This document shows positions 17,725 to 28,074 of a stretch of 64,000 nucleotides of DNA, in pieces; within the stretch, counting starts at the first letter, position 1; every line of letters starts with the position of its first letter. Origin of the DNA: Dyella thiooxydans (GTDB lineage: Bacteria; Pseudomonadota; Gammaproteobacteria; Xanthomonadales; Rhodanobacteraceae). The position numbers and the translations under genes are program-made. Location of the stretch: the NCBI RefSeq assembly GCF_001641285.1, contig NZ_CP014841.1, positions 496,001 to 560,000 of the forward strand. Direction: 5' to 3'. The notes beneath the pieces were generated by a model. It did no database searches. It was not told the origin of the DNA and saw only the letters and a program-made list of their open reading frames with translations.

Positions 17725-18810
17725 TCAACCGGCGCCCGGCGGTTCGTCGCGGTGCGCGGTGGCATCGGGCGCAGGCGGCTGGGCACGTGCCGCGCTCTCG
17801 CGGGCGAGCCGGGCGGCCTTGTCCTGGGCGGCACGCGCACCCTGGCGGGCGCGTTCGGCCTGGGCGCGCAGCTGGGCCTCCAGTGCACGCGGGTCGAGGT
17901 CCCGCGCGGTCTCTTCGAAGATCACCACCCAGCCGGCCGCCAGCACCACCAGGCCAAGGCTGATCGCCAGGAAGTACAACACCGAGGCCGAGGCGGCCAC
18001 GTCGCGCAGGCTGGCGGTCATCGCCATCAGCCCGGCGACAGGGCCGGCGGCGAAGCCCGCCCCACCCATGTCGTCGTCATAGCCGCCGTAGTGGCCGGCA
18101 TAGGCCGGTGCGGCATGGCCGATGTGCACCGCATGCTGCACCCCGGCGGCAGACAGGACGCCGGTGGTGACGATGCCGGCTGCCAGCGCCACCACGGCCA
18201 GCGCGACGAGGTTCAGCAGCATCCCGCGCAGCGCGGTGTCGAACAGTCGCCGGCGCACCACCAGCAGCACGGTGGCGACGATGCCGGTGATCGAGCGCCC
18301 GTCGCAGGCCGCGACGGTGGCCAGCGGCGCGGCGATGAAGCCCAGTGCATACAGCGCGACACCCATCACCACTGCCACCAGCGGAAACACGAGGTGGTCC
18401 AGCGCCGGTCCGATGCCGGGGATCTGGGTCAGCAGGAACAGCAGGCAGGCGGCGACCACGATCGCCAGCACGGCCGCGAACAGCAGGAGCATGGCCAGCA
18501 GCACCTTCACCGCCACGGCGAAACCGCCGGTCACGGCGGCGACCAGTCCCGGCGCCGCGCCACCGTGGCGGCGTTGCCACTGCCGCAGCGAGACCGCGCA
18601 GTAGGCCGTGGTGCCGACCAGCCAGGCCAGCAGCAGGGCGATCAGCACGGTCAGCCGGCCGCCATGCACGGCGCTACCGACGGCCGCGGCCGCGAGCAGG
18701 CCGGCGGCGGCACCACCTACGGCCATCAGTAGCAGGTTGCCGGGGCCGCGCAGGGCGTCGAGCGCACCGAGCAGGGAGGTGGGAGCGGCGGGCGTATCGG
18801 AGTCGTTCAT
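17725..18810 (-). CDS. Polytopic membrane protein with charged C-terminal tail
   Basis: A 361-residue protein with about six to seven hydrophobic segments between residues 25 and 310, a His/Tyr/Gly-rich loop (AYAGHYGGYDDDMGG) near residue 245, and an Ala/Arg/Glu-rich probably helical tail of ~50 residues. Start 18810 gives a short hydrophilic N-terminus. It follows the small lipoprotein gene by 4 bases, so the two are in one transcript. No transporter motif is recognised. Its function, like that of the rest of the operon, is unknown. Confidence 0.75.
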   Translation of the reverse strand: MNDSDTPAAPTSLLGALDALRGPGNLLLMAVGGAAAGLLAAAAVGSAVHGGRLTVLIALLLAWLVGTTAYCAVSLRQWQRRHGGAAPGLVAAVTGGFAVAVKVLLAMLLLFAAVLAIVVAACLLFLLTQIPGIGPALDHLVFPLVAVVMGVALYALGFIAAPLATVAACDGRSITGIVATVLLVVRRRLFDTALRGMLLNLVALAVVALAAGIVTTGVLSAAGVQHAVHIGHAAPAYAGHYGGYDDDMGGAGFAAGPVAGLMAMTASLRDVAASASVLYFLAISLGLVVLAAGWVVIFEETARDLDPRALEAQLRAQAERARQGARAAQDKAARLARESAARAQPPAPDATAHRDEPPGAG

Positions 18811-18814
18811 GGCT

Positions 18815-19093
18815 TCACCTGGGCGGGTTGGGCGCCGGGCCGCGACAGCCGACCTGGAGCGTGTGGTGGTGGCAGCGCATGGCGTCCGCGTTGGCCGGTG
18901 CGCCGTTGAGCGCACAGACCGCGGCCATCCGCTGCACCGTGTCGGGGTCGTGGTTCATCACCTGCACCGAGGCCTCGCTGCAGCCGGTCGCGTCCACGTC
19001 CACCCACACGGTGCGGGTGCAGCCGCTGGCAGCGGCCGCCGATGCGACGGCCAGGCACAGGCGAGCGAGACGATGGCGGTAGGGCAGGTCCAT
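18815..19093 (-). CDS. Small Cys-rich lipoprotein
   Basis: A 92-residue protein with a signal peptide and lipobox-like ASGC (Cys25). The mature ~65 residues contain three more cysteines (TGCSE, AVCALN, RCHH/VGCRG region) that could form disulfides in the periplasm. It is the first gene of the envelope operon and lies 180 bases from the divergent kinase gene; the direct repeats at 19171-19188 fall between them. No family is recognised. Confidence 0.65.
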   Translation of the reverse strand: MDLPYRHRLARLCLAVASAAAASGCTRTVWVDVDATGCSEASVQVMNHDPDTVQRMAAVCALNGAPANADAMRCHHHTLQVGCRGPAPNPPR

Positions 19094-19170
19094 CGATGAT
19101 TCCCGAAGCCCCCGGTGGGAGGCGTGGCCGGATTGCGCCACGGCGCGGGGCGGGAGGTCCTCTCGCCGGT

Positions 19171-19188
19171 CTAACGGATCGCTAACGG
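19171..19188. promoter_or_regulatory. Direct repeat, possible operator between divergent genes
   Basis: CTAACGG occurs twice in the same direction with an 11-base period. Repeats spaced by one helical turn are the usual target of OmpR/CadC-type winged-helix proteins, and the neighbouring kinase carries such a domain at its N-terminus. The position is about 85 bases upstream of the kinase start and about 80 upstream of the lipoprotein operon. Binding is inferred. Confidence 0.35.
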
Positions 19189-19272
19189 CGGCACTGCAGC
19201 GTGCTGCGTCCGGTCGCCGCGACTCGCACCGGGCCGGGCGGTGGCGCATAGTCGGGAGCGGGGGAGGCATGC

Positions 19273-22014
19273 ATGGATACGGGCACACCCACCGACGAAC
19301 CACCGCTGTACTGCTACGGCTTCGGCAACGCGCAGTTCGATGAGGCGCGCGCGGAGTTGCGCGTGGGCGGGCTGGCCGTAGAGCTGGAGCAGCGCCCGTT
19401 GCAGGTGCTGGCCCTGCTGCTGCGCCACGCCGACGAGGTGGTGACCCGCGAGGAACTGTTCGACACCGTCTGGGCCGGCCGGCCGACGGTGGACAACGTG
19501 CTGGCCAATGCGGTGGCCAAGCTGCGCAAGGCGCTGGGACCGGGCGAGGCCGCTCGGGTCGTCAACGTGCCGCGGGTCGGTTACCGGCTGGTCGGCCCGG
19601 TCCAGCGCACGGTCGCCGGTCGTCGGCTGCGCAGCCAGCTGGCCCTGCGGGTTGGAGAGCCGGTGCCCGGCCGCGGCCACTTCCGCCTGCGCGAACAGCT
19701 GGCCTCGGCCCACGGCAGCGAAGTCTGGCTGGCCCGCCACGACAAGACCGGCGAAGCGCGCGTCTACAAGTTCGCCACCGCCGGCGACCGGTTGGCGGCG
19801 CTCAAGCGCGAGGCCACGCTGTATCGCGTGCTGCACGAGGGGCTCGGCGACCGGGACGACTTCGTGCGGGTGATCGACTGGAATTTCGAGGACGCGCCGT
19901 TCTTTCTCGAATGCGCCTGGGCGGGCGTCAGCCTGACGCACTGGGCCGAGGATCCGGCCGGCCTGCCGGCGCTGGACGGTCCGGCCCGGCTGGCGGTCTT
20001 CCTGCAGATCGCCGACGCGGTCGCCGCGGCACATCGGGTCGGCGTGCTGCACAAGGATCTCAAGCCGTCCAACGTGCTGGTGATGCCCGAAGGCGGGGGC
20101 TGGCGCCTGCGTGTGGGCGACTTCGGCAGCGGCCGCCTGATGGAGCCCGAACGCCTCGACCAGCTCGGCATCACCGCGCTGGGCCTGACCGTGACCCAGG
20201 TGCTTGGCGACGACGCCAGCGGCACGCCGTTGTATCTGGCGCCGGAACTGCTGGGAGGACAGGCGCCGACGGTGCAGAGCGACGTCTATGCGCTCGGCCT
20301 GATCCTCTACCAGCTCTGGGTGGGCGACCTGCGCCGGCCACTGGCGCCGGGCTGGGAGTCCGCGGTCGACGACGAGTTGCTGCGCGAGGACATTGCCGCG
20401 GCCACCGCCGGCGACCCGGCCCTGCGTCTGGCCAGCGTGGCCGAGCTGGCCGACCGCCTGCGTCGGCGCGACCTGCGCCGGCTGGAGCACGCGCGGCTGC
20501 GCGAGGCCGAGGCCCGTGCGGTGCGCGCGGAGCGGCGGCTCGAGCGCAGCCGCGCGCGGCGGCCGTGGATCGTCGCGGCGGTATTGCTGTTGATGCTCGG
20601 CCTGGGCGTGAGCCTGTGGCAGTACCGCCGGGCGGGGTTGGCGCGCGACGAGGCGCAACGCCAGGCAGCCATCGCCAACGCCACCAACCAGTTCCTCAAC
20701 GAGGATCTGCTCGGTGCCGGCATCGGCGGCGATTCCCCGGCCTGGTACGAGAAGAACCCGAGCCTGCGCGAGATCCTCGATGCGGCGGCCCAGCGGCTGG
20801 ACGCCCGCTACCGCAAGGCCCCGCTGCTGGCGGCGAGCCTGCACCAGACGCTGGGCCGCGCCTACCGGGCCACCGGCGACTTCGCCAGCGCCAGCGCGCA
20901 GCTGGGCAAGGCGGTCGAGCTCATGCAGGGAGCGGTCGGCGCCGGCGACGACCGCGTGCTGCTGGCCCGCTACGAGCTGGCGGTGATGCAGGCACACCTG
21001 TCGCACTTCGATCAGGCCACCAGCGAACTGGACCGGGCCGACCGCGATGCCGGCGTGCGGCGGCAGACGGTGTCGGAGATCGGGCTGCGCTCGCATCTCT
21101 CGCGCGGCGACGTCGAGTACCAGCGCATGCAGGTGAAGGCGGCCTACGACAACTACCAGGCGGCACAGACCATCCAGCGCATCCTGCATCCGGACGACGT
21201 GCCGATGGCCGCGCACATCCTGCTCAGCCTGGCCGGTTGCGACCTGCGCCTCGGACGGGCTGTCGACGCCGAACGGATTGCCCGCCAGGTGCTGGGCGGC
21301 GCGCCGTTCACCCGCGGGCGGATCGGCCGGGCGGTGCTCGGCATGGCCCGCTCGCGACTGGGCGATGCGCTGCGCGCGCAGGGGCGCTATGCCGAGGCGA
21401 TCCCGGTGGTCAGCCAGTCGCTGGCGGATTTCGCCGCGGTGCAGGGACCGGATGGGCAGGGCACGATCAGCACCCTGAGCACGCTGGGCTATCTCTACTC
21501 GCTCAGCGGCGACGACCGCCGCGCGCTGGCGATCGAGCGCGATGTCTACCAGCGCACCCTGCGCCGCTGGGGGCCGGACAGCCAGTACACCCTGGTCGAG
21601 CGGCTCAACCTGGGCACCCAGGAGCAGGATGCCGGCGACCTGGCTGCAGCGCTGGCGGACATCCGCGCCGCCGGGCAGGGCCTGGCCGCGACCTCCGGCG
21701 AACACAGTCCGGTGCTGCAGGCCGCACGGGTGGCCGAAGCCGGCGTGCTCAGCGCACTGGGTCAGCAGGCGCAGGCGCTGGCGCTGATCGACCAGGTCGA
21801 CCCGGTGGCCTACCAGACCACGACCTCCGATCCCGGCCGCGCCGCCGTGCTGAGCGCGTTGCGCGCGCAGATCCTGTGGCGGATGGGGCGGGTCGGGGAA
21901 GCCCGACCCCGCCTGCGGCAGGCGCTGGCGGACATGCAGCGCGACGGGGTGGCCGAGACCGAGCAGGCTCCGTTTCGCGCCTTGCTGGCGAAGGGGCCCG
22001 GAACCGCGCCCTGA
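19273..22014 (+). CDS. Winged-helix/Ser-Thr kinase/TPR transmembrane fusion
   Basis: A 913-residue protein. Residues ~10-110 form an OmpR/CadC-type winged helix (VVTREELFDTVWAG, NVPRVGYRLVG). Residues ~130-410 are a eukaryotic-type protein kinase with a candidate ATP lysine (VYKFAT, ~166), catalytic loop HKDLKPSN (~260; HKD in place of HRD) and DFG (~282). A single membrane helix follows (~433-449). Residues ~480-900 are tetratricopeptide-like helical repeats, probably periplasmic. It could sense an envelope signal through the TPR part and act on DNA or by phosphorylation. It is divergent from the envelope operon. A GGGGGAGG ribosome-binding site precedes ATG 19273. Confidence 0.88.
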   Translation: MDTGTPTDEPPLYCYGFGNAQFDEARAELRVGGLAVELEQRPLQVLALLLRHADEVVTREELFDTVWAGRPTVDNVLANAVAKLRKALGPGEAARVVNVPRVGYRLVGPVQRTVAGRRLRSQLALRVGEPVPGRGHFRLREQLASAHGSEVWLARHDKTGEARVYKFATAGDRLAALKREATLYRVLHEGLGDRDDFVRVIDWNFEDAPFFLECAWAGVSLTHWAEDPAGLPALDGPARLAVFLQIADAVAAAHRVGVLHKDLKPSNVLVMPEGGGWRLRVGDFGSGRLMEPERLDQLGITALGLTVTQVLGDDASGTPLYLAPELLGGQAPTVQSDVYALGLILYQLWVGDLRRPLAPGWESAVDDELLREDIAAATAGDPALRLASVAELADRLRRRDLRRLEHARLREAEARAVRAERRLERSRARRPWIVAAVLLLMLGLGVSLWQYRRAGLARDEAQRQAAIANATNQFLNEDLLGAGIGGDSPAWYEKNPSLREILDAAAQRLDARYRKAPLLAASLHQTLGRAYRATGDFASASAQLGKAVELMQGAVGAGDDRVLLARYELAVMQAHLSHFDQATSELDRADRDAGVRRQTVSEIGLRSHLSRGDVEYQRMQVKAAYDNYQAAQTIQRILHPDDVPMAAHILLSLAGCDLRLGRAVDAERIARQVLGGAPFTRGRIGRAVLGMARSRLGDALRAQGRYAEAIPVVSQSLADFAAVQGPDGQGTISTLSTLGYLYSLSGDDRRALAIERDVYQRTLRRWGPDSQYTLVERLNLGTQEQDAGDLAAALADIRAAGQGLAATSGEHSPVLQAARVAEAGVLSALGQQAQALALIDQVDPVAYQTTTSDPGRAAVLSALRAQILWRMGRVGEARPRLRQALADMQRDGVAETEQAPFRALLAKGPGTAP

Positions 22015-22427
22015 TCGCCAGGGTTCCACCGGGCCGGCTTCGCACATCGTCCCGATCCATCTCTCTGCGCCGTGCTCGCGGCGACCCCATCCATGCGGTA
22101 TCAATCCCCTTTCGCCCGGACCGCAGCAGGGAGGCTGGGGAGCATGACTGAACGGCAGGAAGGCACTTGCCCCACAGGATGCGAACGGGATCGCATCATG
22201 CACCGTGGCCTATCCACAGGATCTTCCCCGGAGGGGATGCGCGCTGGTCGATGCGGCGGCGCGGCGGTCTCCTCCTCTCTTGAGACGGCTTTTCCGCTCC
22301 GGCCCGGCCCTGCAAGGGACCGGAGCGACGTTTTCCGGGATCGATGCTGCCCGATCACCGGACGTCCGGCCGATGCGCCGGACCAGCCGGCAGCCACAGT
22401 CCGTCAAAGGCACTAGAGGAGTTCCGC
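22015..22427. other. Intergenic region without a recognised gene
   Basis: These 413 bases separate the kinase gene from the TenA/PqqC-like gene. Short open frames occur on both strands, but none has a ribosome-binding site with plausible composition. The last 15 bases contain TAGAGGAGTT, the ribosome-binding site of the next gene. No strong terminator or promoter was recognised. Confidence 0.5.
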
Positions 22428-23204
22428 ATGAACAAGCATTTCGAACGCACCGGCCCGCTCACCGAATTGTCCAGCTATCCGCAATGGGCGCAGGACATGA
22501 TCGCCGACTGCGAGAGCACCAAGGCCCGCGTTCTCGACCACGAGATCTGGAAGCTGATGATGGACCTGCGCCTGGACGAGGAGTCCACGGCGAACTTCAT
22601 GCTGGGCCTGTGGCCCTTCATCGAGCGTTTTCCCAGCTTCATGGCGCTGAGCCTGCTCAAGACCCGCTACGGGCGCAGTCCCGGCGACAACCTGGCCCGG
22701 CGCTGGCTGGTGCGCAACATCCGGGTGGAGCAGAACCACGCCGAATACTGGATCCACTGGTCCGAGGGGGCCGGCGTGCCGCGCGAGCGCCTGCTCGGCG
22801 AGGCGGCCCCGCACGGCACCGATGGCCTGTCCCGCTGGTGCGAGGATATCTGCGCCCGCGGCAGCCTGGCGGCCGGCATCGTGGCCACCAATTACGCCAT
22901 CGAGGGGGTGACCGGGGAGTGGTCGCAGATGATCTATGACAGCACGAAGTACCGGGAAAGCTTTGATCCTTCGATAAGAACTTCCGCGCTAAAGTGGTTG
23001 CACCTTCATGCCGCTTATGATGACACTCACCCGTGGGAAGCGCTGGAGATCGTCTGCACGCTGATGGGCATGGATCCTTCGGCCGACGACGTGGCGCATC
23101 TCGCCGAGTGCATCAAGCGCAGCTATACCAGCATGATCCTGTTGGGGGACCGGTGCATTCAGAATTGCCCGGACCGGTTGTTGCTGAGCGAGGCCGCGGC
23201 CTAA
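22428..23204 (+). CDS. TenA/PqqC-like (haem-oxygenase fold) protein
   Basis: A 258-residue, probably all-helical protein. It has acidic and His residues placed as in the TenA/PqqC/CADD group (VEQNHAEYWIHW around residue 105 and NYAIEGVTGEW around residue 155). Some members are di-iron oxygenases, others are thiaminases or cofactor-synthesis enzymes. AGGAG lies 6 bases upstream of ATG 22428. The gene stands alone, 70 bases before a c-di-GMP enzyme gene, and has no neighbouring thi, pqq or folate genes to fix the substrate. Confidence 0.75.
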   Translation: MNKHFERTGPLTELSSYPQWAQDMIADCESTKARVLDHEIWKLMMDLRLDEESTANFMLGLWPFIERFPSFMALSLLKTRYGRSPGDNLARRWLVRNIRVEQNHAEYWIHWSEGAGVPRERLLGEAAPHGTDGLSRWCEDICARGSLAAGIVATNYAIEGVTGEWSQMIYDSTKYRESFDPSIRTSALKWLHLHAAYDDTHPWEALEIVCTLMGMDPSADDVAHLAECIKRSYTSMILLGDRCIQNCPDRLLLSEAAA

Positions 23205-23274
23205 AGGATTGTCGCGGAAGGAGAAAACAGGGGAGGGGCACCCGGTCCGGTGCCCTCCGGCGTAAAGGCGGGCG

Positions 23275-26067
23275 ATGCGGTTTGCGGGTAACAGTCTGAG
23301 CGTACAGCGGTCGCTGACACGGCGACTGATGCCGCTCGCCTATGCGCTGGCCCTGGCCATCGTGCTGATCATGGCGATGACCTGGGGCGTACTGCAGATC
23401 CAGGTGACTCTCGCTGGTTTCCTGAACAGCGAGAGCATCTGGTCCAAAGCGCAGAAGCAGGCCGTGATCGACCTGGGCAACTACGCGCTGAGCGGGTCCC
23501 CGGACGACCTGGCACAGTTCCAGAGCCATTACGACCTGCTTCAAAGCGACCGCTGGGGCCGCGATGCGATCGCCTCCGGTCACTACCGCAAGCAGGACAT
23601 CGACGAGGTGTTCCGCAAGGGCAACATCATGCCGGCCTCCAAGCCCGGCATGATCTTCATGCTGCGCCACTTCACCGGAGCGCCGCACCTCAGGGCATCG
23701 CTGGACGCCTGGCGCTCCACCGACGCCTCGATAGATGAGCTGGGCCGGATCGCCGTCCAGATCCAGCAGCTCTATGCGAAGGGGGCGCCGACGGCTGACC
23801 AGATCGCGCGTATCCGCCAGCGCATCAACACCCTCAACGCCTTCATGGAGCCGCGCACCAACCTGTTCTCGGTGGAGATGGTCAAAGGCGCCATCTGGGC
23901 CGGTCAGATGCTCTTCTGGTGCGTGATCGGTGCGTTCTGCCTTGCCGCCGGCCTGTGGCTCTGGATGGCACGCCGGATCGTCGAGAGCATCCGCGGCAGC
24001 GAGGAGCGCTATCGCCTGCTGTTCGACAGCGCCGGTGACGCCATCGTCATGGTCGATCGGCGCTCCGGCCGGGTGCTGGATGCCAACCGCACCGCGTCCG
24101 CCTGGACCGGATGCAACGAGCGCGAGCTGGTCGGGCGGGACTTCACCTCGCTGTTCGCCCACGACCCCCTCGACCTCGACAACGGCCTGCCGCCGGTCGG
24201 CAGTCGCGAGGGCGACATCGCGCTGACCTCGCTGCTCGGCCGGGGAGGCGAGGTACGGCCGGTGGAGACGCGCAGCAGCCTCGCGCGCTGGGGCGATACC
24301 GAGGTCAGCCAGGCGATCGTCCGCGACGTGTCCGATCGCGTGGCGATGGAGCACGAGCGGCGCATCGCCGCCAAGGCGCTGGGCAGCATTGCCGAGGGCG
24401 TGATCATCGCCGACGCCGACCGTCGCGTGGTCACGGTCAATGCCGCCCACGTGGAAATCACCGGCTTCACCGCCCAGGCGCTGCAGGGCGTACGCTTCGA
24501 CGAAACCCGATGCCTGGCCGACGACCGCCCGTTGCCGGACAGCGTCTGGCGCTCGATCGAACTGGGCGGCAACTGGCGCGGCGAGGTGAAGAGCCGCCGT
24601 CGCGACGGCAGCACCTATCCCGAACTGCTCAGCATCAGCGCGATCCGCGACGATTCGGGCCAGGTACTGCACTACGTGGCGGTATTCACCAACATCACCA
24701 CCACCAAGGCGGATCAGCGCCGGCTGGAGCACCTGGCCACCCACGACCTGCTGACCGGGCTGGCCAATCGCACCGAGTTCGAGCGCCGCTGCGGCGACGC
24801 GCTGGAACTCGCCTCGCGCAGCCGCAGCTGCGTGGCGGTGCTGTTCATCGACCTGGATGCCTTCAAGATCGTCAACGACAGCTACAGCCATGCCATCGGC
24901 GACCGACTGCTGGCGCGGGTGGCCGAGCGCATCACGGCCGAGCTGGGACCGAACGACCTGGCCGGGCGCATCGGTGGCGACGAATTCACCGCCCTGGTCA
25001 CCGGGCTGGACACCCGCGACGAGGCGGCGCATGTCGCCAGCCGGTTGCTGGCCGCGCTGGCCGCGCCGATCCCGGTGGACGAATACGACATCGTGCTCAG
25101 CGCCAGCATCGGCATCGCCAGCTACCCGCTGGACGGCGAAACCCCGTCGGCGCTGATCACCAACGCCGACGCGGCGATGTACGCGGCCAAGAGCGAGGAG
25201 CGCAACGCCTTCCGCTTCTACTCCCCGATCATGCAGGCCGACGCGCGCAAGCGCCTGCAGCTGGCTTCCGAGTTGCGCCAGGCACTGGCCAACGACGAGT
25301 TCCGGCTGGTGTTCCAGCCCAGCCTGGATCTGCGCACCGGGCGCGTGGTGGCTGCCGAGGCGCTGCTGCGCTGGCAGCACCCCAAGCGCGGACTGGTGAT
25401 GCCGGACAACTTCATCCCGATGGCCGAAAGCCTGGGCCTGATTCGGCGCATCGACGAGTGGGTGCTGCGCGCGGCCTGTGCCTGGATCAAGCAGTGGGAG
25501 CACGAGCGGGTCGCGCCGATCCGCATCGCGGTGAACGTCTCGGCCAGCTGGTTCGGCCACCCGGCCTTCATCGAGGGGCTGCAGAGGGCGCTGCGCGACT
25601 ACCAGGTCGATCCGAAGCGCCTGCTGCTCGAGATCACCGAGAGCGCGATCCTGCGCCTGGGCGAAGGCACCCATCGCACCATGTATGCGCTGCACACCAT
25701 GGGCGTGGGCGTGGCGATCGACGACTTCGGCACCGGCTACTCCTCGCTGGCCTACCTCAAGCTGCCGGCAGTGGTCTGCCTGAAGATCGACCGCACCTTC
25801 ATCACCGGCATCCCGCGCAGCGCGGACGACGTGGCCATTGTCGAGGCGATCCTGGCGATGGCGCGCAGCCTCAGGCTCTACGCCATCGCCGAAGGCATCG
25901 AGGACGAGGAGCAGCACGAGTTCCTGCTGCGCGCCGGTTGCGAGGAAGGGCAGGGCTACCTCTACGCCCGGCCGCTGGAAGTGCCGGATCTCATGCGCAT
26001 GCTCAAGTCCGGCGGCAACCAGCCGCCGACCCGTCTGCGCCTGGTGCCGCCGCCGCGGGCCGGATGA
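23275..26067 (+). CDS. Membrane PAS-GGDEF-EAL protein
   Basis: A 930-residue bifunctional c-di-GMP enzyme. Two membrane helices (~20-42 and ~212-232) enclose a periplasmic sensor region. Two PAS domains follow (~240-355 and ~365-475). The GGDEF domain has an intact GGDEF at ~566, and the EAL domain has AEALLRW at ~694 and DDFGTG at ~815. Both active-site signatures are intact, so it could make and break c-di-GMP, with one activity usually dominant. The periplasmic part has no named fold. ATG 23275 is preceded by a weak ribosome-binding site. Confidence 0.93.
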   Translation: MRFAGNSLSVQRSLTRRLMPLAYALALAIVLIMAMTWGVLQIQVTLAGFLNSESIWSKAQKQAVIDLGNYALSGSPDDLAQFQSHYDLLQSDRWGRDAIASGHYRKQDIDEVFRKGNIMPASKPGMIFMLRHFTGAPHLRASLDAWRSTDASIDELGRIAVQIQQLYAKGAPTADQIARIRQRINTLNAFMEPRTNLFSVEMVKGAIWAGQMLFWCVIGAFCLAAGLWLWMARRIVESIRGSEERYRLLFDSAGDAIVMVDRRSGRVLDANRTASAWTGCNERELVGRDFTSLFAHDPLDLDNGLPPVGSREGDIALTSLLGRGGEVRPVETRSSLARWGDTEVSQAIVRDVSDRVAMEHERRIAAKALGSIAEGVIIADADRRVVTVNAAHVEITGFTAQALQGVRFDETRCLADDRPLPDSVWRSIELGGNWRGEVKSRRRDGSTYPELLSISAIRDDSGQVLHYVAVFTNITTTKADQRRLEHLATHDLLTGLANRTEFERRCGDALELASRSRSCVAVLFIDLDAFKIVNDSYSHAIGDRLLARVAERITAELGPNDLAGRIGGDEFTALVTGLDTRDEAAHVASRLLAALAAPIPVDEYDIVLSASIGIASYPLDGETPSALITNADAAMYAAKSEERNAFRFYSPIMQADARKRLQLASELRQALANDEFRLVFQPSLDLRTGRVVAAEALLRWQHPKRGLVMPDNFIPMAESLGLIRRIDEWVLRAACAWIKQWEHERVAPIRIAVNVSASWFGHPAFIEGLQRALRDYQVDPKRLLLEITESAILRLGEGTHRTMYALHTMGVGVAIDDFGTGYSSLAYLKLPAVVCLKIDRTFITGIPRSADDVAIVEAILAMARSLRLYAIAEGIEDEEQHEFLLRAGCEEGQGYLYARPLEVPDLMRMLKSGGNQPPTRLRLVPPPRAG

Positions 26068-26126
26068 CCGTGATGTACCGGCGCGTCACCCCGTGGCAGC
26101 GTGAACGCGACCGGCGCGGGGAGCGG

Positions 26127-26834
<708 letters not shown>

Positions 26835-27012
26835 AGGGAGGCTTCCTGGAGTGGCAGGGGGGAAGGCCGCCGGTTCGCGACAGCATCCTCTACGCAGCGG
26901 TCGCGGAAAAGGATGCGTCGCCAGGCGTCCGCCCGTCACTTCGCCGCCAGTGGCCCGGCGGTTACCCTGCGGCAAGCGCCGGCAAGGGAAGGCTGAGGCC
27001 GTGGGCGCCTGC

Positions 27013-27828
27013 ATGGATCCGGTCATCGACCTCGGTGCCTACGCGCGCCGCATCGGGTTTCTCGACCCGATGCGCGCGGACCTGGCTACCGTGCAGGGCG
27101 TGGTGCGGGCCCACGTGGCGGCGATCGCCTTCGAGAACCTCGATGCGCTGATGGGCAAGCCGATCGACCTCGATCCGCTGGGTATCGAGGACAAGCTGGT
27201 CCATCGCGGGCGTGGCGGATACTGCTTCGAGCACAACCGGCTGCTGGCCGAGGTGCTGCGCTCGCTGGACCTGCGGGTGGATTGTCTGTTGGCCCGGGTG
27301 CTGTGGAACCGGCCGGACGGCGCCCCTGCGCCGCTGAGCCATATGGTGCTGCGCGTGGTCATCGACGACGAACCATGGCTGGTCGACGCAGGCTTCGGCG
27401 GGCTCAGCCTGTCCAGCGCGCTGCGGCTGACCCGCGGCCTGGAGCAGCTCACTCCGCACGAGCCCTGCCGCTTGCTCGAGCGCGACGACGAATGGCTGTT
27501 GCAGGCGCAGGTGGCGGGTCAGTGGCGCAACCTGTACCGGTTCCGCCAGCAGCCGTGCGAGGAGGTCGACCTGGCCGTGGCCAACCACTACGTGTCGACC
27601 CATCACGAGTCGCCGTTCACCCACCAGCTGATCGTGGCGCGGACCATCGCCGACCAGCGGCTGACCCTGCGCAACCACGAGTTCACCATCCACCATCGCG
27701 GAGGGCCGAGCGAGCACTACCCGCTGCCCACCACCACCGATATCCGCCGGGTGCTGGAACGCCACTTCATGCTGGTGCTGCCGGCGCATGCCGGGTTGGA
27801 CCGCCGGCTGGCGATGCTGCCGCGCTGA
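27013..27828 (+). CDS. nat: Arylamine N-acetyltransferase
   Basis: A 271-residue NAT. The catalytic triad is visible: Cys71 in RGGYCFEHN, His in LSHMVLRV, and Asp in LVDAGFGG. The enzyme acetylates arylamines and arylhydrazines from acetyl-CoA by ping-pong chemistry. ATG 27013 gives the usual spacing to the cysteine; GTG 27001 in frame is an alternative. It is a single gene, convergent with the S4-domain gene. Confidence 0.92.
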   Translation: MDPVIDLGAYARRIGFLDPMRADLATVQGVVRAHVAAIAFENLDALMGKPIDLDPLGIEDKLVHRGRGGYCFEHNRLLAEVLRSLDLRVDCLLARVLWNRPDGAPAPLSHMVLRVVIDDEPWLVDAGFGGLSLSSALRLTRGLEQLTPHEPCRLLERDDEWLLQAQVAGQWRNLYRFRQQPCEEVDLAVANHYVSTHHESPFTHQLIVARTIADQRLTLRNHEFTIHHRGGPSEHYPLPTTTDIRRVLERHFMLVLPAHAGLDRRLAMLPR

Positions 27829-27837
27829 GCGGCTGGT

Positions 27838-28068
27838 TCAACCCGCCGCGTGGACGAGGATCGCCACCTCGTCGTCCACCACCACGCGCTGTCCCGCGTG
27901 GATCTTGCAGGTCTTGCGAAGCTCCAGTGTGCCGTCCACGGTGACCACTCCGGCCGCGACGATGGCCTTGCCCGCGCCGCCGCTGTCGCACAGGCCGACC
28001 AGCTTGAGCAGCTGGTTCAGCTCCACGTAGTCGTGCGGCGGCTCCAGGGCGAAGTCGATGTGTTCCAT
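27838..28068 (-). CDS. S4-domain RNA-binding protein, YbcJ-like
   Basis: A 76-residue protein made of one S4 domain: YVELNQLLKLVGLCDSGGAGKAIV, then GVVTVDG and the closing strand VVVDDEV. Length and sequence fit the YbcJ group of small RNA-binding proteins of unclear role. It starts 6 bases after the barstar-like gene, so it is the third gene of that transcript. Confidence 0.85.
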   Translation of the reverse strand: MEHIDFALEPPHDYVELNQLLKLVGLCDSGGAGKAIVAAGVVTVDGTLELRKTCKIHAGQRVVVDDEVAILVHAAG

Positions 28069-28074
28069 GGCGGC

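Noticed and set aside
22072-22416. 114-codon frame between the kinase and TenA-like genes
   Set aside because: Unusual composition, no ribosome-binding site and no recognisable feature.
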